From an uncultured Collinsella sp. (lineage in GTDB: Bacteria > Actinomycetota > Coriobacteriia > Coriobacteriales > Coriobacteriaceae), in the NCBI GenBank assembly GCA_900542165.1, contig UQMM01000017.1, forward strand, positions 1 to 46,476: 46,476 bases of DNA. Direction: 5' to 3'. Of the stretch, positions 31,597 to 40,173 are shown piece after piece. The stretch's first letter is position 1, and each line of letters opens with the position of its first letter. A model generated the notes under the pieces. It saw only the letters and a list, made by a program, of their open reading frames with translations. It was not told the DNA's origin and ran no database searches. The translations under genes were made by a program, and so were the position numbers.

Positions 31597-33423
31597 TTAG
31601 GCCTCGCCTCCCTTCGTGACGGCGGTATCCGCGCTCGCAGCAGTAATCTTCCAGCTCGCGGCCTGCTCGTACTCGGCCCACATCTTGGCATACAGACCCT
31701 CTTGGGACAGCAACTCGGCATGGGTACCCGACTCCTGCACGCTGCCCTGGTTGAGCACCACAATTTGGTCTGCGCCCACTACAGTCGAGAGTCGGTGCGC
31801 AATCATAATGACCGTGCGACCCGCTGCCAGTTTGCTAAAGGCGCGCTGGATGAGCGCCTCGTTCTCGGGATCGGTAAACGCCGTGGCCTCATCGAGCACC
31901 ACGATAGGCGCGTCTTTAAGGATCGCGCGGGCGAGTGCCACGCGTTGGACCTCGCCGCCCGAAAGATATGCTCCGCCGGCACCGAGCATAGTGTCGATGC
32001 CCTGCGGCAGCTTAGCGACAATATCGTCGCACTGAGCTGCGGAGAGGGCCGCACGTACTTCGTCATCAGTGGCCGTGGGCTTGGAGGCGCGCACGTTATC
32101 GGCAAGTGTTTGCCGGAACAGCTGGTTGGTCTGGAACACGAAGGCGACCTGGTCCATAAGCTCGTGCGGATCCATATCGCGAACGTCCACACCGCCTACG
32201 AGCACTCGACCCGAAGAGACATCCCAAAAACGCGGGATCAGGCTTGCGCAGGTTGACTTACCGCCACCCGAGGGACCCACCAGGGCGAGGGTGCTACCCG
32301 CGGAAACGCTAAAACTCGCATGGTTGACGGCAGGCGCTTCGGCGCCCTCGTAGGTAAAGCTCACATCCTCAAATCGTACGTCGCTGCCGGCAGGGTGCTT
32401 GGGTTGGGCGGGCACGGAGAGCTGCTCGGAATCCATGATGCTTCGGATGCGAGCCAGCGAATCGGCACTCATCTGAGAGGCCTCGCCCACAAACATGAGC
32501 TTGGTCATGGCCGTCGGTACCACGGCCGAAAAAATCGCGTAAAATGTAAAGTTTGCCATAAAATGCGCGAAGTCCGTCTCGCCCGGCGCCAACAGCAACG
32601 CCACGGGCAGTAGGAATGCCACAAGACCATTGAGCGCGGTAAGGTTGAGTACCTGCGGACCTCGGCAGAACGTGCCCGCATAGCTTTGTGCCATGTCCGC
32701 GTATTCGGCGATCGCATCGTGGAAAGCCTTAAAGGAGTAGACCGTCTGCTGAAACACCTTGACCACGGGGATGCCGCGTACGTATTCGGTGCCGGTCTTG
32801 TTCATTTTGACCAGCGCGCCCATGTAGGCCTTCATGAACTCGGCGCCTTTGCCGCTCATCATGGTAGCCATGGCGCCAAACGAAATGACCACCGAGATGA
32901 GGCATGCCGCGCCCAAGCGCCAATCCAAGGCGAAAAGCAGCACAAGCAGGCCTGCGACCATGGCGGTGGCGCCAGCGATATCGGGCAGCATGTGTGCGAG
33001 CAAAGTCTCGGTGGAGGCGGCGCATCCGTCTACAACACGACGCAGCTCACCGGTGGCGTGCGTGTCAAAGTAGCCAAGCGGCAGCTTAAGCAGGTGCTCG
33101 CTCGTAGTCTTGCGGATATTGGACGCGCAGCGAAACGCAGACAGGTGCGTGCACATGAGCCCCACGAAATAAACTACGATGCTTGCCAAGGCAAAACCAA
33201 CGGCCCACCAGCCATACATCGCGATATCGGTGGCTTCGCTCCAGTTAGGCGCCACGGCGATAAGGTCTCGCGCGACAAACCAGATGCAGACGTACGGGCC
33301 AAAGCTCAGCAGCTGTGAGAGCGCCGAGAGCGCCATGCCCAAATACGTTAGGAATTTGCGGTCGCCGGCATACGCGAGCAGCTCGCCGATGCCGCCGCCC
33401 TCCTTTTTTGATCCCTTTGCCAT
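31597..33423 (-). CDS. ABC exporter half-transporter (ATPase plus permease), first subunit
   Basis: A protein of 608 residues with the same plan as the following gene: exporter-type membrane domain (about 25-310), Walker A GPSGGGKSTCASL, signature LSGGEVQRVALARAIL, Walker B IVVLDEATAF. Note that the base after the catalytic Glu region reads ATAFTDPENEA instead of the usual ATASLD, a mild asymmetry that often marks heterodimeric transporters. First gene of a two-gene operon, divergent from an AraC regulator, with an operator-like site between them. Confidence 0.88.
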   Translation of the reverse strand: MAKGSKKEGGGIGELLAYAGDRKFLTYLGMALSALSQLLSFGPYVCIWFVARDLIAVAPNWSEATDIAMYGWWAVGFALASIVVYFVGLMCTHLSAFRCASNIRKTTSEHLLKLPLGYFDTHATGELRRVVDGCAASTETLLAHMLPDIAGATAMVAGLLVLLFALDWRLGAACLISVVISFGAMATMMSGKGAEFMKAYMGALVKMNKTGTEYVRGIPVVKVFQQTVYSFKAFHDAIAEYADMAQSYAGTFCRGPQVLNLTALNGLVAFLLPVALLLAPGETDFAHFMANFTFYAIFSAVVPTAMTKLMFVGEASQMSADSLARIRSIMDSEQLSVPAQPKHPAGSDVRFEDVSFTYEGAEAPAVNHASFSVSAGSTLALVGPSGGGKSTCASLIPRFWDVSSGRVLVGGVDVRDMDPHELMDQVAFVFQTNQLFRQTLADNVRASKPTATDDEVRAALSAAQCDDIVAKLPQGIDTMLGAGGAYLSGGEVQRVALARAILKDAPIVVLDEATAFTDPENEALIQRAFSKLAAGRTVIMIAHRLSTVVGADQIVVLNQGSVQESGTHAELLSQEGLYAKMWAEYEQAASWKITAASADTAVTKGGEA

Positions 33424-33447
33424 GAGATTCCTTTCTAACGGCTTGAG

Positions 33448-33465
33448 AGTTAACCGTAGTCAACT
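33448..33465. promoter_or_regulatory. Operator-like site between the ABC operon and the AraC gene
   Basis: AGTTAAC-CGTA-GTCAACT is an inverted repeat with one mismatch and the same spacing as the site at 29798-29815. On the + strand it lies between a possible -35 (TTGAGA, 33444-33449) and -10 (TATCAT, 33466-33471) for the AraC gene. A further GTTGAC half-site follows at 33478-33483. Confidence 0.55.
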
Positions 33466-33537
33466 TATCATTGATATGTTGACCAAGGCACATAATCGAG
33501 CCAGGCTTGGACGTTTCCGCAAAGGAAGGGGACGCTT

Positions 33538-34542
33538 TTGAAAATGCATCGGGCAGCGACCGACATAACCGAGCTCTACGCACCGCAATTTGAGCAGTTT
33601 GGCCTGGAGCTTACCGGCAAGGGCGCCGTCTTTACCGGCGAGGTGGCAAACGACCGGGCACACGGCCGCGCATGGATCATGCCTCTCTCCCCCGCCTGCA
33701 TCGTCATGGAGCATTTCATCACCCCGACGCACGATATGTACCTGGCCGAATACACACCCGAGCCATACGCCTGCGTGAGCGAAGTCAGCGCGCCCACACT
33801 TACATGCATGCCCGAGGCTGGCATAACGCCCGCGAACCTCAAACCATTGCATGGACCGTGGCCAAACAATGCCGTTTGCAGCTTTATCCAAGATAGCTGT
33901 GGTGAGGAGTTAAGCCCGCTGTTTGCGGGGGAGCTCTATCACTCGCGCTCGGTGCTCTTTTTGCCTGGATATTTTGACGAACTGGAGCACCGCTATCCCA
34001 CCGAGTTCGCGGGGATCTTTGAGGCGTTTGCCGAGCCATGGCACGAGGAAGCGGCGTCTGCCATCTGCCACGCGCTGCGCCGGATTAACGAGGACCGCGC
34101 CCGCACCGTAGGCGGACACGTCTATATGCAGGGCATCGTGGAGACCATGGTCGCGGAGCTCGCCTGTTCGTGCGCGGCCCACAAGCAGGCGCGGCAGGCA
34201 GCAGACACACGCGTCAGCATAACCATTGCCGAAGAAGCAACGGCAATGATTGAGCGCGCGCTCGACAAAGGCAGACGTGTGGGTATCAACGAGATCGCCG
34301 AGCGGCTCTACACAAGTCGCTCCAAACTATGCGCCACCTTTAAGGCCCAAACAGGCGAGTCCCTGGGCGCCTACATTCGCAGACGCCGTATGGAACGTGC
34401 GCAGGACTTTTTGTCCGACAGCCCCCTCACGATAGCCCAAATAGCCGAGCGACTCGGCTACCCCCAGCAGGCCGCCTTCACCCAAGCCTTCAAACAATAC
34501 ACCGGCATGACACCCACGGCTTGGCGAAGCAAGCATCGCTAA
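33538..34542 (+). CDS. AraC family transcriptional regulator
   Basis: A regulator of 334 residues. The C-terminal ~95 residues carry the two helix-turn-helix AraC domain (INEIAERLYTSRSKLCATFK and IAQIAERLGYPQQAAFTQAFKQYTGMTP). The N-terminal domain has several Cys and His residues and no recognised fold, as in the YbtA/PchR-like regulators that control siderophore systems. I take TTG 33538, 8 bases after GGAAGGGG; an ATG six bases further in is possible. Divergent orientation from the ABC operon points to control of that operon. Confidence 0.88.
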   Translation: MKMHRAATDITELYAPQFEQFGLELTGKGAVFTGEVANDRAHGRAWIMPLSPACIVMEHFITPTHDMYLAEYTPEPYACVSEVSAPTLTCMPEAGITPANLKPLHGPWPNNAVCSFIQDSCGEELSPLFAGELYHSRSVLFLPGYFDELEHRYPTEFAGIFEAFAEPWHEEAASAICHALRRINEDRARTVGGHVYMQGIVETMVAELACSCAAHKQARQAADTRVSITIAEEATAMIERALDKGRRVGINEIAERLYTSRSKLCATFKAQTGESLGAYIRRRRMERAQDFLSDSPLTIAQIAERLGYPQQAAFTQAFKQYTGMTPTAWRSKHR

Positions 34543-34606
34543 GGCCCAAGCTCCCTGGCCGTAACGGAGCGATTAATTAGCCGCCGCCCGTCAGCTCACC
34601 CAGGAT

Positions 34607-35971
34607 CTAAACGTCAAGATGCGCACAATCAAGCGCCTTTTTGATAAGAGGGACAGATCGATCAGCCAAATACAACGGAATGTTGAGCACCCCGTCGTCG
34701 AGCTTTAGGTTCTTAAGTGAGTAGCGGACCCTCAATGGAGTCGTCTCCGCATGCTTGTCGGCATAGTACTTAAGGCTCTTGGAATGAACGACCTCTCCCG
34801 ATTTGACCTCGACGGGAACGATTTCGTTTCCGACTTGAATCAAAAAATCGACTTCGTGCTTCGGCTTCTCGTTTGTCCAATAACGCGGAGTAGCATCTAA
34901 CTGTGACAGTAATGCCTGAAGCACATAGTTCTCGGCGAACGAACCTTTGAACTCCGAAAATAGCGCATCCGAGATGGCAAAAGCGGACGCATCCAGCCTT
35001 GCCATGCGGCGCAGCAAGCCGACATCAAGACAGTAGACTTTAAATGCCTTGAGGTCATCGTACGCAGAAAGTGGCACACCACCGGCAGCATTAAGGCGAA
35101 CCGCCGTGATGAGCCCAGCATCGGCAAGCCATTCCAGAGCATCCTCGTATTCTCGAGCACGAGCCCCCTCGCGCACCGCACCCCAAACGAACTTTTTGTT
35201 CTCGCGCGCCAACTGAGCTGGAATCGAGTTCCATATTTGCGAAAGCTTGGCGAACTGCGCACGGCCACCATGCTTGGCAAAATCGCGCTCGTAGGAATCC
35301 AAGAGATCAGACAACACCTTATCGACCTGAACGATATCGCCCGTCTCCGTCCACCGGCCAAGAGCCTCTGGCATGCCGCCGCATGCAAAATAACGACGAA
35401 GATGCTCGACGAGACGGACATGGAAGAAATCGGGCACTGTCTCGATCTGATCCAGGCCGCCAAGGTATTCGTCGTAGTTTGCAGCGCCCTCGGCTTTCAG
35501 AAACTCGGAAAAGCTCATGGGGCGCATCTCCATGAACTCGACCTTTCCCACCGGAAAAGCGCTGGTCTCACGGGACAAGCGAACGCCCAACAAAGACCCT
35601 GCGCATGCGACGTGATACTCGGGGGCCTCGTCACAGAAGTATTTAAGGGCGCCGACTGCAGAAGGACAATCCTGGATCTCATCAATAATAAGCAGCGTTT
35701 CGCCGGGATCGATAGGCTGTCCAAGTGCCAGGGAAAGATTTGAGATGATCCGTCGAGGATCGCGCGTACCTTCGAAAAACTGAGCGTACTCGCTCTGTAC
35801 CCCAGGTGACGGCTCCTCGAGCGTCAGATACACAAAATTGAGGTACGAGGTTCGGCCGAACTCCTTAAGCGCCCACGTCTTTCCAACCTGGCGCGCCCCC
35901 TTAAGGATAAGCGGCTTACGATATTCTGACGCTTTCCAAGCGTTAAGCTTGGCAATGATATCTCGCTGCAT
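34607..35971 (-). CDS. AAA ATPase with DUF4143 domain
   Basis: A protein of 454 residues: AAA_14 ATPase domain with Walker A GARQVGKT (25-32) and Walker B LLIIDEIQD (about 93-101), then DUF4143, whose end (HEVDFLIQVGNEIVPVEVKSG) has the ExK-type pattern of PD-(D/E)XK nuclease-like folds. Members occur in many copies in gut bacteria and their function is unknown. It is transcribed alone, less GC-rich than neighbours, and is preceded by a 75-bp palindrome, so it may be an autoregulated or mobile accessory gene. Confidence 0.9.
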   Translation of the reverse strand: MQRDIIAKLNAWKASEYRKPLILKGARQVGKTWALKEFGRTSYLNFVYLTLEEPSPGVQSEYAQFFEGTRDPRRIISNLSLALGQPIDPGETLLIIDEIQDCPSAVGALKYFCDEAPEYHVACAGSLLGVRLSRETSAFPVGKVEFMEMRPMSFSEFLKAEGAANYDEYLGGLDQIETVPDFFHVRLVEHLRRYFACGGMPEALGRWTETGDIVQVDKVLSDLLDSYERDFAKHGGRAQFAKLSQIWNSIPAQLARENKKFVWGAVREGARAREYEDALEWLADAGLITAVRLNAAGGVPLSAYDDLKAFKVYCLDVGLLRRMARLDASAFAISDALFSEFKGSFAENYVLQALLSQLDATPRYWTNEKPKHEVDFLIQVGNEIVPVEVKSGEVVHSKSLKYYADKHAETTPLRVRYSLKNLKLDDGVLNIPLYLADRSVPLIKKALDCAHLDV

Positions 35972-35990
35972 GACCGAACCTCCCGCAAAG

Positions 35991-36065
35991 AAACTTCCGT
36001 AAACGTGATATTTCCCACATTTTACCCTAGGTAAAACGTGACATTTATCACATTTACGGAAGTTT
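35991..36065. repeat. 75-bp compound palindrome upstream of the AAA ATPase gene
   Basis: Outer arms AAACTTCCGTAAA (35991-36003) and TTTACGGAAGTTT (36053-36065) are a perfect inverted repeat; CGTGATA/TATCAC and TTTTACC-CTA-GGTAAAA pair further inside. At the same time CGTGAYATTTNNCACATTT is repeated directly at 36004-36022 and 36037-36055, 33 bases apart. It lies 20 bases upstream of the ATPase start, where its promoter must be. Confidence 0.75.
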
Positions 36066-36182
36066 TAAGCTCATTTCGCCATACTTTCATCACATTCAAA
36101 AGGCGGAGGCGCATTTTGCGCCTCCGTCACCATCTTTCCTATCAGCCTACCTGACCCGAACGGCCGAGTCGTTGCAGAACCC

Positions 36183-36315
36183 GGGAGCCCCGGCAGGGCG
36201 GGTGCTTGCTCAAAATGAGTTCCGCACGCAAAGAAGGCCACTTAATGTGGCCTTCGTCTTGCGCAGGACTGTTCGAAATTTTGGGGAAGCACCCCGCCGC
36301 TCCGGGGCCTTCCCC
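36183..36315 (-). ncRNA. Structured intergenic element, copy 2
   Basis: On the - strand, downstream of gatB, the core reads TCGAACAGTCCTG, CACATTAAGTG and GTGCGGAACTC, as in the element at 14419-14552. The inner stem here is GAAGGCCAC/GTGGCCTTC (36247-36255 with 36233-36241), different in sequence from copy 1 but still paired. The outer arms (36183-36216 and 36277-36315) form a long imperfect stem, again with different sequence. No T-run follows. Confidence 0.65.
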
Positions 36316-36325
36316 GCCCGTGAGT

Positions 36326-38002
36326 CTACGCGAGCGCCTTTCTCAGCAACTCGTTGAAGAGCTTCGGGTTGCCCTTGCCGCGGCTCGCCTTCATGCACTG
36401 GCCCACCAAAAAGCCGATGACCTTCTGGTTGCCGTCGCGATACTGCTGCGCCTGATCGGCACAGTTTGCCAGCACCTCGTCCACAATCGGCTGCAGCGCA
36501 CCGGCATCGCTCACCTGACGCATACCGCGCTCGTCGACGATCTTGTTGGGATCGTCACCGGTCTGGGCCATGGCCTCAAAGACCTCGTGCGCCTGGTTGG
36601 AGCTGATGGCATCGGTCGCCAGTAGCTTGGCAAGAGCTGCCACCTGAGCCGGTGCGATACCGGACTCGGCGAGCGACACGCCCGCGCCCTTAAGGTAGGC
36701 GATCATCTCGTTCACCAACAGGTTTGCGACCGTCTGGGCCTCCTTGCCAGCCATGCCGGCAGCGGCGGCCTCAAAGAACTCGGCAAACTCGGGGTCGCCG
36801 GCGATTTGCTCGGCATCGGCCGCCTTAATGCCAAAGTCGGCCTCAAAGCGGGCGCGCTTGGCATCGGGCAGCTCGGGGATCTCGCCACGGCAACGGTCGA
36901 TGAATTCGTCATCCAGATCGAACGGCGCCAGATCGGGGTCGGGGAACAGACGATAGTCGTCGGCCGTCTCCTTCACACGCATGACCACGGTGCGCTTGCG
37001 GCTGGGCTCCCAGTGGCGGGTCTCCTGATAGATAATGCCGCCCTCCTCGAGCACCTCGGCCTGACGGCAGATCTCGTAGGCAAGGCCGTCGTGCAGGCTC
37101 TTAAACGAGTTAAGGTTCTTAAGCTCGGTCTTGGTTCCCAGCTTGGTCTCGCCGCGGCGACGCAGCGACACGTTGCCGTCGCAGCGCATGGAACCCTTCT
37201 CCATGGAGCAGTCCGAAATGCCCAGCGTCACAAAGATGCGACGGAGCTTCTCCATAAACAGGCGAGCCTCCTCAGGCGTGCGCAGGTCGGGCTCGGTGAC
37301 GAGCTCGATCAAAGGCGTGCCGCAGCGGTTGTAGTCGACGAGCGACTCGGCCGCGGCGGTAATGCGGCCCTCGGCGCCGCCCACGTGGACCATCTTGGCA
37401 GCGTCCTCCTCCATGTGGATGCGCAGGATGCGAATAGGCACCGTGTAGGAACCGTCCTCGCGACGCTCGGGCATCTGAAGGTTGGACGCATCGTAGCTGG
37501 CCAGATGGCCGGCACGCTGATTGCCCTCGCGCATGGTCGATGTCATGGATGTGGACAGGCCTTCGGCATTGGCCGAGGCGCTCGCCAGGCTCTGGGCCTC
37601 GGCCTCGCCAAACGCGCAGTCGGGGCGCTCGGCGGCACCGCGACCGGTCACGTCCAGGTCCAGATGACCGTACATGGCAAAGGCGACCGGACCCTGCGTG
37701 GTCTGGAAGTTCTTGGCCATATCGGGATAGAAGTAGTGCTTGCGGTAGAACATCGAGTGGCGCTGGATCTCGCAGTTGGTGGCGAGGCCGGCCTTGACGA
37801 TGCTCTCGATGGCACGCTTGTTGGGCACCGGCAGGGCGCCGGGCAGGCCCAGGCACACCGGGCACACGTTGGCGTTGGGCTCGTCATCGTGGCTGAGCTT
37901 GCAGTTGCAGAACATCTTGGTATCGAGTGCGGTGAGCTCGGTATGGATCTCCAGGCCGATCACGGCCTCCCAATCCTGCAGGACCTCGGAAAGCTCCTTC
38001 AT
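36326..38002 (-). CDS. gatB: Asp-tRNA(Asn)/Glu-tRNA(Gln) amidotransferase subunit B
   Basis: The tRNA-binding subunit of GatCAB, which converts misacylated Glu-tRNA(Gln) (and Asp-tRNA(Asn)) into the correct aminoacyl-tRNA. It starts WEAVIGLEIHTEL, has the CNC...CPVCLGLPG zinc motif (residues 32-51) and FYRKHYFYPDMAKNFQ. At 558 residues it is about 80 longer than usual: residues ~119-187 (from after YGHLDLDV to before PIRILRIHMEEDA) are an extra, Ala/Ser/Glu-rich segment. The start overlaps the gatA stop by one base. A structured element follows its stop. Confidence 0.95.
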   Translation of the reverse strand: MKELSEVLQDWEAVIGLEIHTELTALDTKMFCNCKLSHDDEPNANVCPVCLGLPGALPVPNKRAIESIVKAGLATNCEIQRHSMFYRKHYFYPDMAKNFQTTQGPVAFAMYGHLDLDVTGRGAAERPDCAFGEAEAQSLASASANAEGLSTSMTSTMREGNQRAGHLASYDASNLQMPERREDGSYTVPIRILRIHMEEDAAKMVHVGGAEGRITAAAESLVDYNRCGTPLIELVTEPDLRTPEEARLFMEKLRRIFVTLGISDCSMEKGSMRCDGNVSLRRRGETKLGTKTELKNLNSFKSLHDGLAYEICRQAEVLEEGGIIYQETRHWEPSRKRTVVMRVKETADDYRLFPDPDLAPFDLDDEFIDRCRGEIPELPDAKRARFEADFGIKAADAEQIAGDPEFAEFFEAAAAGMAGKEAQTVANLLVNEMIAYLKGAGVSLAESGIAPAQVAALAKLLATDAISSNQAHEVFEAMAQTGDDPNKIVDERGMRQVSDAGALQPIVDEVLANCADQAQQYRDGNQKVIGFLVGQCMKASRGKGNPKLFNELLRKALA

Positions 38003-39516
38003 TACAGCTCGCCTCCCTTCCCGGCAAAATCGGGCGCGACGGAAAGCGCGGGCGCACCCGTGGCGGCATCGGCAAAGCCGCGCTCCAGGGCGCGGGCAAA
38101 TGTGAGCAACTGACGATCCTTAAAGGCAGGTCCCACCAGCTGGGCAGAAACGGGCAGCTGAGTATCCTCGCCCAGGCCCAGCGGCACCGAGATACCGCCG
38201 TTGCCGCAAATGTTGAGCGAGATGGTGTACAGGTCGGAGAGGTACATCTGCGTGGGGTCGCTGATCTCGCCAAACTTAAAAGCCGTGCGCGGCGAGGCGG
38301 GCATGAGGATGGTGTCCACCTTGGCATACGCGGCGTCGTAGTCCTGCGTGATGAGCGTGCGGGCCTTTTGCGCAGCGTAGTAGTACTTGTCGTACACGCC
38401 CGAGCTCAGCAGGTAGGCGCCGAGCATCTGACGGCGCTTGGCCTCGGCGCCAAAGCCGTGGGCGCGCGAAAGCGAGCTCTGGTCGGACAGGTTGGCGCAG
38501 CCCTCCTCCTGATAGCCGTAGCGAATGCCGTCGAAACGGGCCAGGTTGGAGAACGCCTCGGCCGGGCCGATGACGTAGTAGGCGGCGATGGCGGCGTCCA
38601 GGTGCGGCAGGTCGACCTCGACCAGCTCGGCGCCCTGATTCTGCAGCTCCTGGGCGGCGCGCTGAACAGCGGCCTTGACCTCGGGCGTCAGGCCCTCAGC
38701 CTCCATAAACGCGGGGATGATGCCCACGCGCTTACCCTCGATGCTGTCGTTGAGATGCTCGGTAAAGTCGACGGCGCAATCCTGGCTGGTGCAGTCGTAT
38801 GGATCGTGGCCCGCGCCGGTAAGCGCGTTCATGGCCAGCGCGACATCCTCGACCGTGCGGCCAAAGGGGCCCACCTGGTCGAGCGACGAGCCAAAGGCGA
38901 CCACGCCGTAACGGCTCACGGCGCCATACGTGGGCTTAAAGCCCACCACGCCGCACAGCGACGCCGGCTGGCGAATGGAGCCGCCGGTATCCGAGCCCAG
39001 CGAGAGCGCGACCTCGCCCGCAGCGACGGCGGCAGCGGAGCCGCCCGAAGAGCCGCCGGGCACGCGCTCGGTATCCCAGGGGTTGTTGGTGCGATGGAAC
39101 GCCGAGCTCTCGGTGGAGCTGCCAAAGGCAAACTCGTCCATGTTGGCCTTGCCCATGGGCAGGCAGCCGGCATCGAGCATGCGCTGGACACAGGTGGCGG
39201 TGTAGACGCTCTGGTAGTCCTCGAGCATGCGCGAAGCGCAGGTGGTGCGCGTGCCCACGAGGTTCATGTTGTCCTTAATGGCCAGCGGCACGCCCGCAAG
39301 CGGGGGCAGCGGCTTGCCTGCGGCACGGTCGGCATCCACGCGCGCGGCGGCCTCGAGTGCAAGCTCGGGCGCCACCTGCAGGAATGCCTGGACCCCGCCC
39401 TCGCGCGCCTCGATGGCGGCAAGGGATGCCTGGGCCACCTCGGTAGCGGTAAAGTCGCCGGCGGCAACGCCCGCGGCGATCTGGGCGGCGGTAAGGGAAT
39501 CGAAGCTCTGCGCCAT
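38002..39516 (-). CDS. gatA: Asp-tRNA(Asn)/Glu-tRNA(Gln) amidotransferase subunit A
   Basis: The glutaminase subunit of GatCAB (504 residues), an amidase-signature enzyme releasing ammonia from glutamine. The catalytic Lys lies in VPLAIKDNMN, and the amidase signature GGSSGGSAAAVAAGEVALSLGSD contains the cis-Ser and nucleophile Ser. It overlaps gatC and gatB by one base each, so all three are translated from one mRNA. Confidence 0.97.
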   Translation of the reverse strand: MAQSFDSLTAAQIAAGVAAGDFTATEVAQASLAAIEAREGGVQAFLQVAPELALEAAARVDADRAAGKPLPPLAGVPLAIKDNMNLVGTRTTCASRMLEDYQSVYTATCVQRMLDAGCLPMGKANMDEFAFGSSTESSAFHRTNNPWDTERVPGGSSGGSAAAVAAGEVALSLGSDTGGSIRQPASLCGVVGFKPTYGAVSRYGVVAFGSSLDQVGPFGRTVEDVALAMNALTGAGHDPYDCTSQDCAVDFTEHLNDSIEGKRVGIIPAFMEAEGLTPEVKAAVQRAAQELQNQGAELVEVDLPHLDAAIAAYYVIGPAEAFSNLARFDGIRYGYQEEGCANLSDQSSLSRAHGFGAEAKRRQMLGAYLLSSGVYDKYYYAAQKARTLITQDYDAAYAKVDTILMPASPRTAFKFGEISDPTQMYLSDLYTISLNICGNGGISVPLGLGEDTQLPVSAQLVGPAFKDRQLLTFARALERGFADAATGAPALSVAPDFAGKGGEL

Positions 39517-39827
39517 TACTCGCTCTCCCCCTCTCCCAAAATGGACGGCACGCGGAAGTAGCGGTCGCGCGCGCTGCCGGCGTTTTCGAGCGCGACGGCG
39601 AGCGGCAGGTCGCGCTCGGGCTCGCGCAGGTCGTCGCCCATCACGTTGGACAGGCTTCCGATGGGATGGAACGTGGGCTCCACGTCGGGCAAGTCATATT
39701 GCAAGACGGGCTCGAGCATCTGGACGGCGTCGTTCAGGTAGGACGTCATCTGGGCGAGCTCGTCATCGGTCAGTGCGATCTTTGCGTACTCGGCGATGCC
39801 GCGCACGTCTTTCTCGCTGAGTGCCAT
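39516..39827 (-). CDS. gatC: Asp-tRNA(Asn)/Glu-tRNA(Gln) amidotransferase subunit C
   Basis: The small linker subunit of GatCAB (103 residues), wrapping the A-B interface. It starts MALSEKDVRGIAEYAKIALTDDE and ends LREPERDLPLAVALENAGSARDRYFRVPSIL, both typical. I choose ATG 39827, behind GAAGGGAGCG; an in-frame ATG 18 bases upstream is not needed. First gene of the gatCAB operon. Confidence 0.95.
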   Translation of the reverse strand: MALSEKDVRGIAEYAKIALTDDELAQMTSYLNDAVQMLEPVLQYDLPDVEPTFHPIGSLSNVMGDDLREPERDLPLAVALENAGSARDRYFRVPSILGEGESE

Positions 39828-39963
39828 AGGCGCTCCCTTCCGCATAACAGATAAACCGCTCTAGTATACAAGGCAACGCCGCTTGGAGCAGGTGCTTTAC
39901 CCAAATGCAGCGAAAACGTAACGAGGGCGGCGGGCTGGCAGGCGGCAGGCTGGCGGTTCTGCA

Positions 39964-40055
39964 GCGAAACCGCACCGTCCATAGCGAAAACCGCGCCGCC
40001 CGCAGCGAAAAGCATCCCGCCCGAAACGAAAACCGTCCCGCCCACAACGAAAAGC
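39964..40055. repeat. 21-bp tandem repeats upstream of gatC
   Basis: Units beginning GCGAAAA or ACGAAAA start at 39984, 40005, 40026 and 40047 (exact 21-base period), with a shorter unit at 39964. The consensus is about GCGAAAACCGYCCCGCCCRMA. Because 21 is a multiple of three, a hydrophobic repeat can be read on the - strand, but that frame lacks a ribosome binding site and crosses the gatC start region. Confidence 0.7.
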
Positions 40056-40110
40056 ATCACAACATTCGATGTTTTTCGTCCAAATCGCGATTTTTATCGA
40101 ATGTTGTGAT
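40056..40110. repeat. Perfect 15-bp inverted repeat
   Basis: ATCACAACATTCGAT (40056-40070) and ATCGAATGTTGTGAT (40096-40110) are perfect inverted repeats around 25 bases that are rich in T and A. It directly follows the 21-bp repeats. Confidence 0.7.
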
Positions 40111-40125
40111 GGTTTGGAAGTCCCG

Positions 40126-40160
40126 ACCACCACAAAAGTGCCTGTCCCCCTTGTGGTGGT
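40126..40160 (-). terminator. Hairpin downstream of the sortase gene
   Basis: ACCACCACAA (40126-40135) pairs perfectly with TTGTGGTGGT (40151-40160) around AAGTGCCTGTCCCCC. It lies just after the sortase stop on the - strand; the U-run is missing, so it may be a repeat-type hairpin rather than a classical terminator. Confidence 0.5.
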
Positions 40161-40173
40161 TCTGAACGATGTC

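Noticed and set aside
36806..39561. Long + strand open frames opposite gatB and gatA
   Set aside because: Both are shadows of highly conserved GatCAB subunits.
39770..40060. Hydrophobic repeat protein on the - strand over the 21-bp repeats
   Set aside because: The frame exists because the repeat period is a multiple of three; it lacks a ribosome binding site and runs out of frame through the gatC start.
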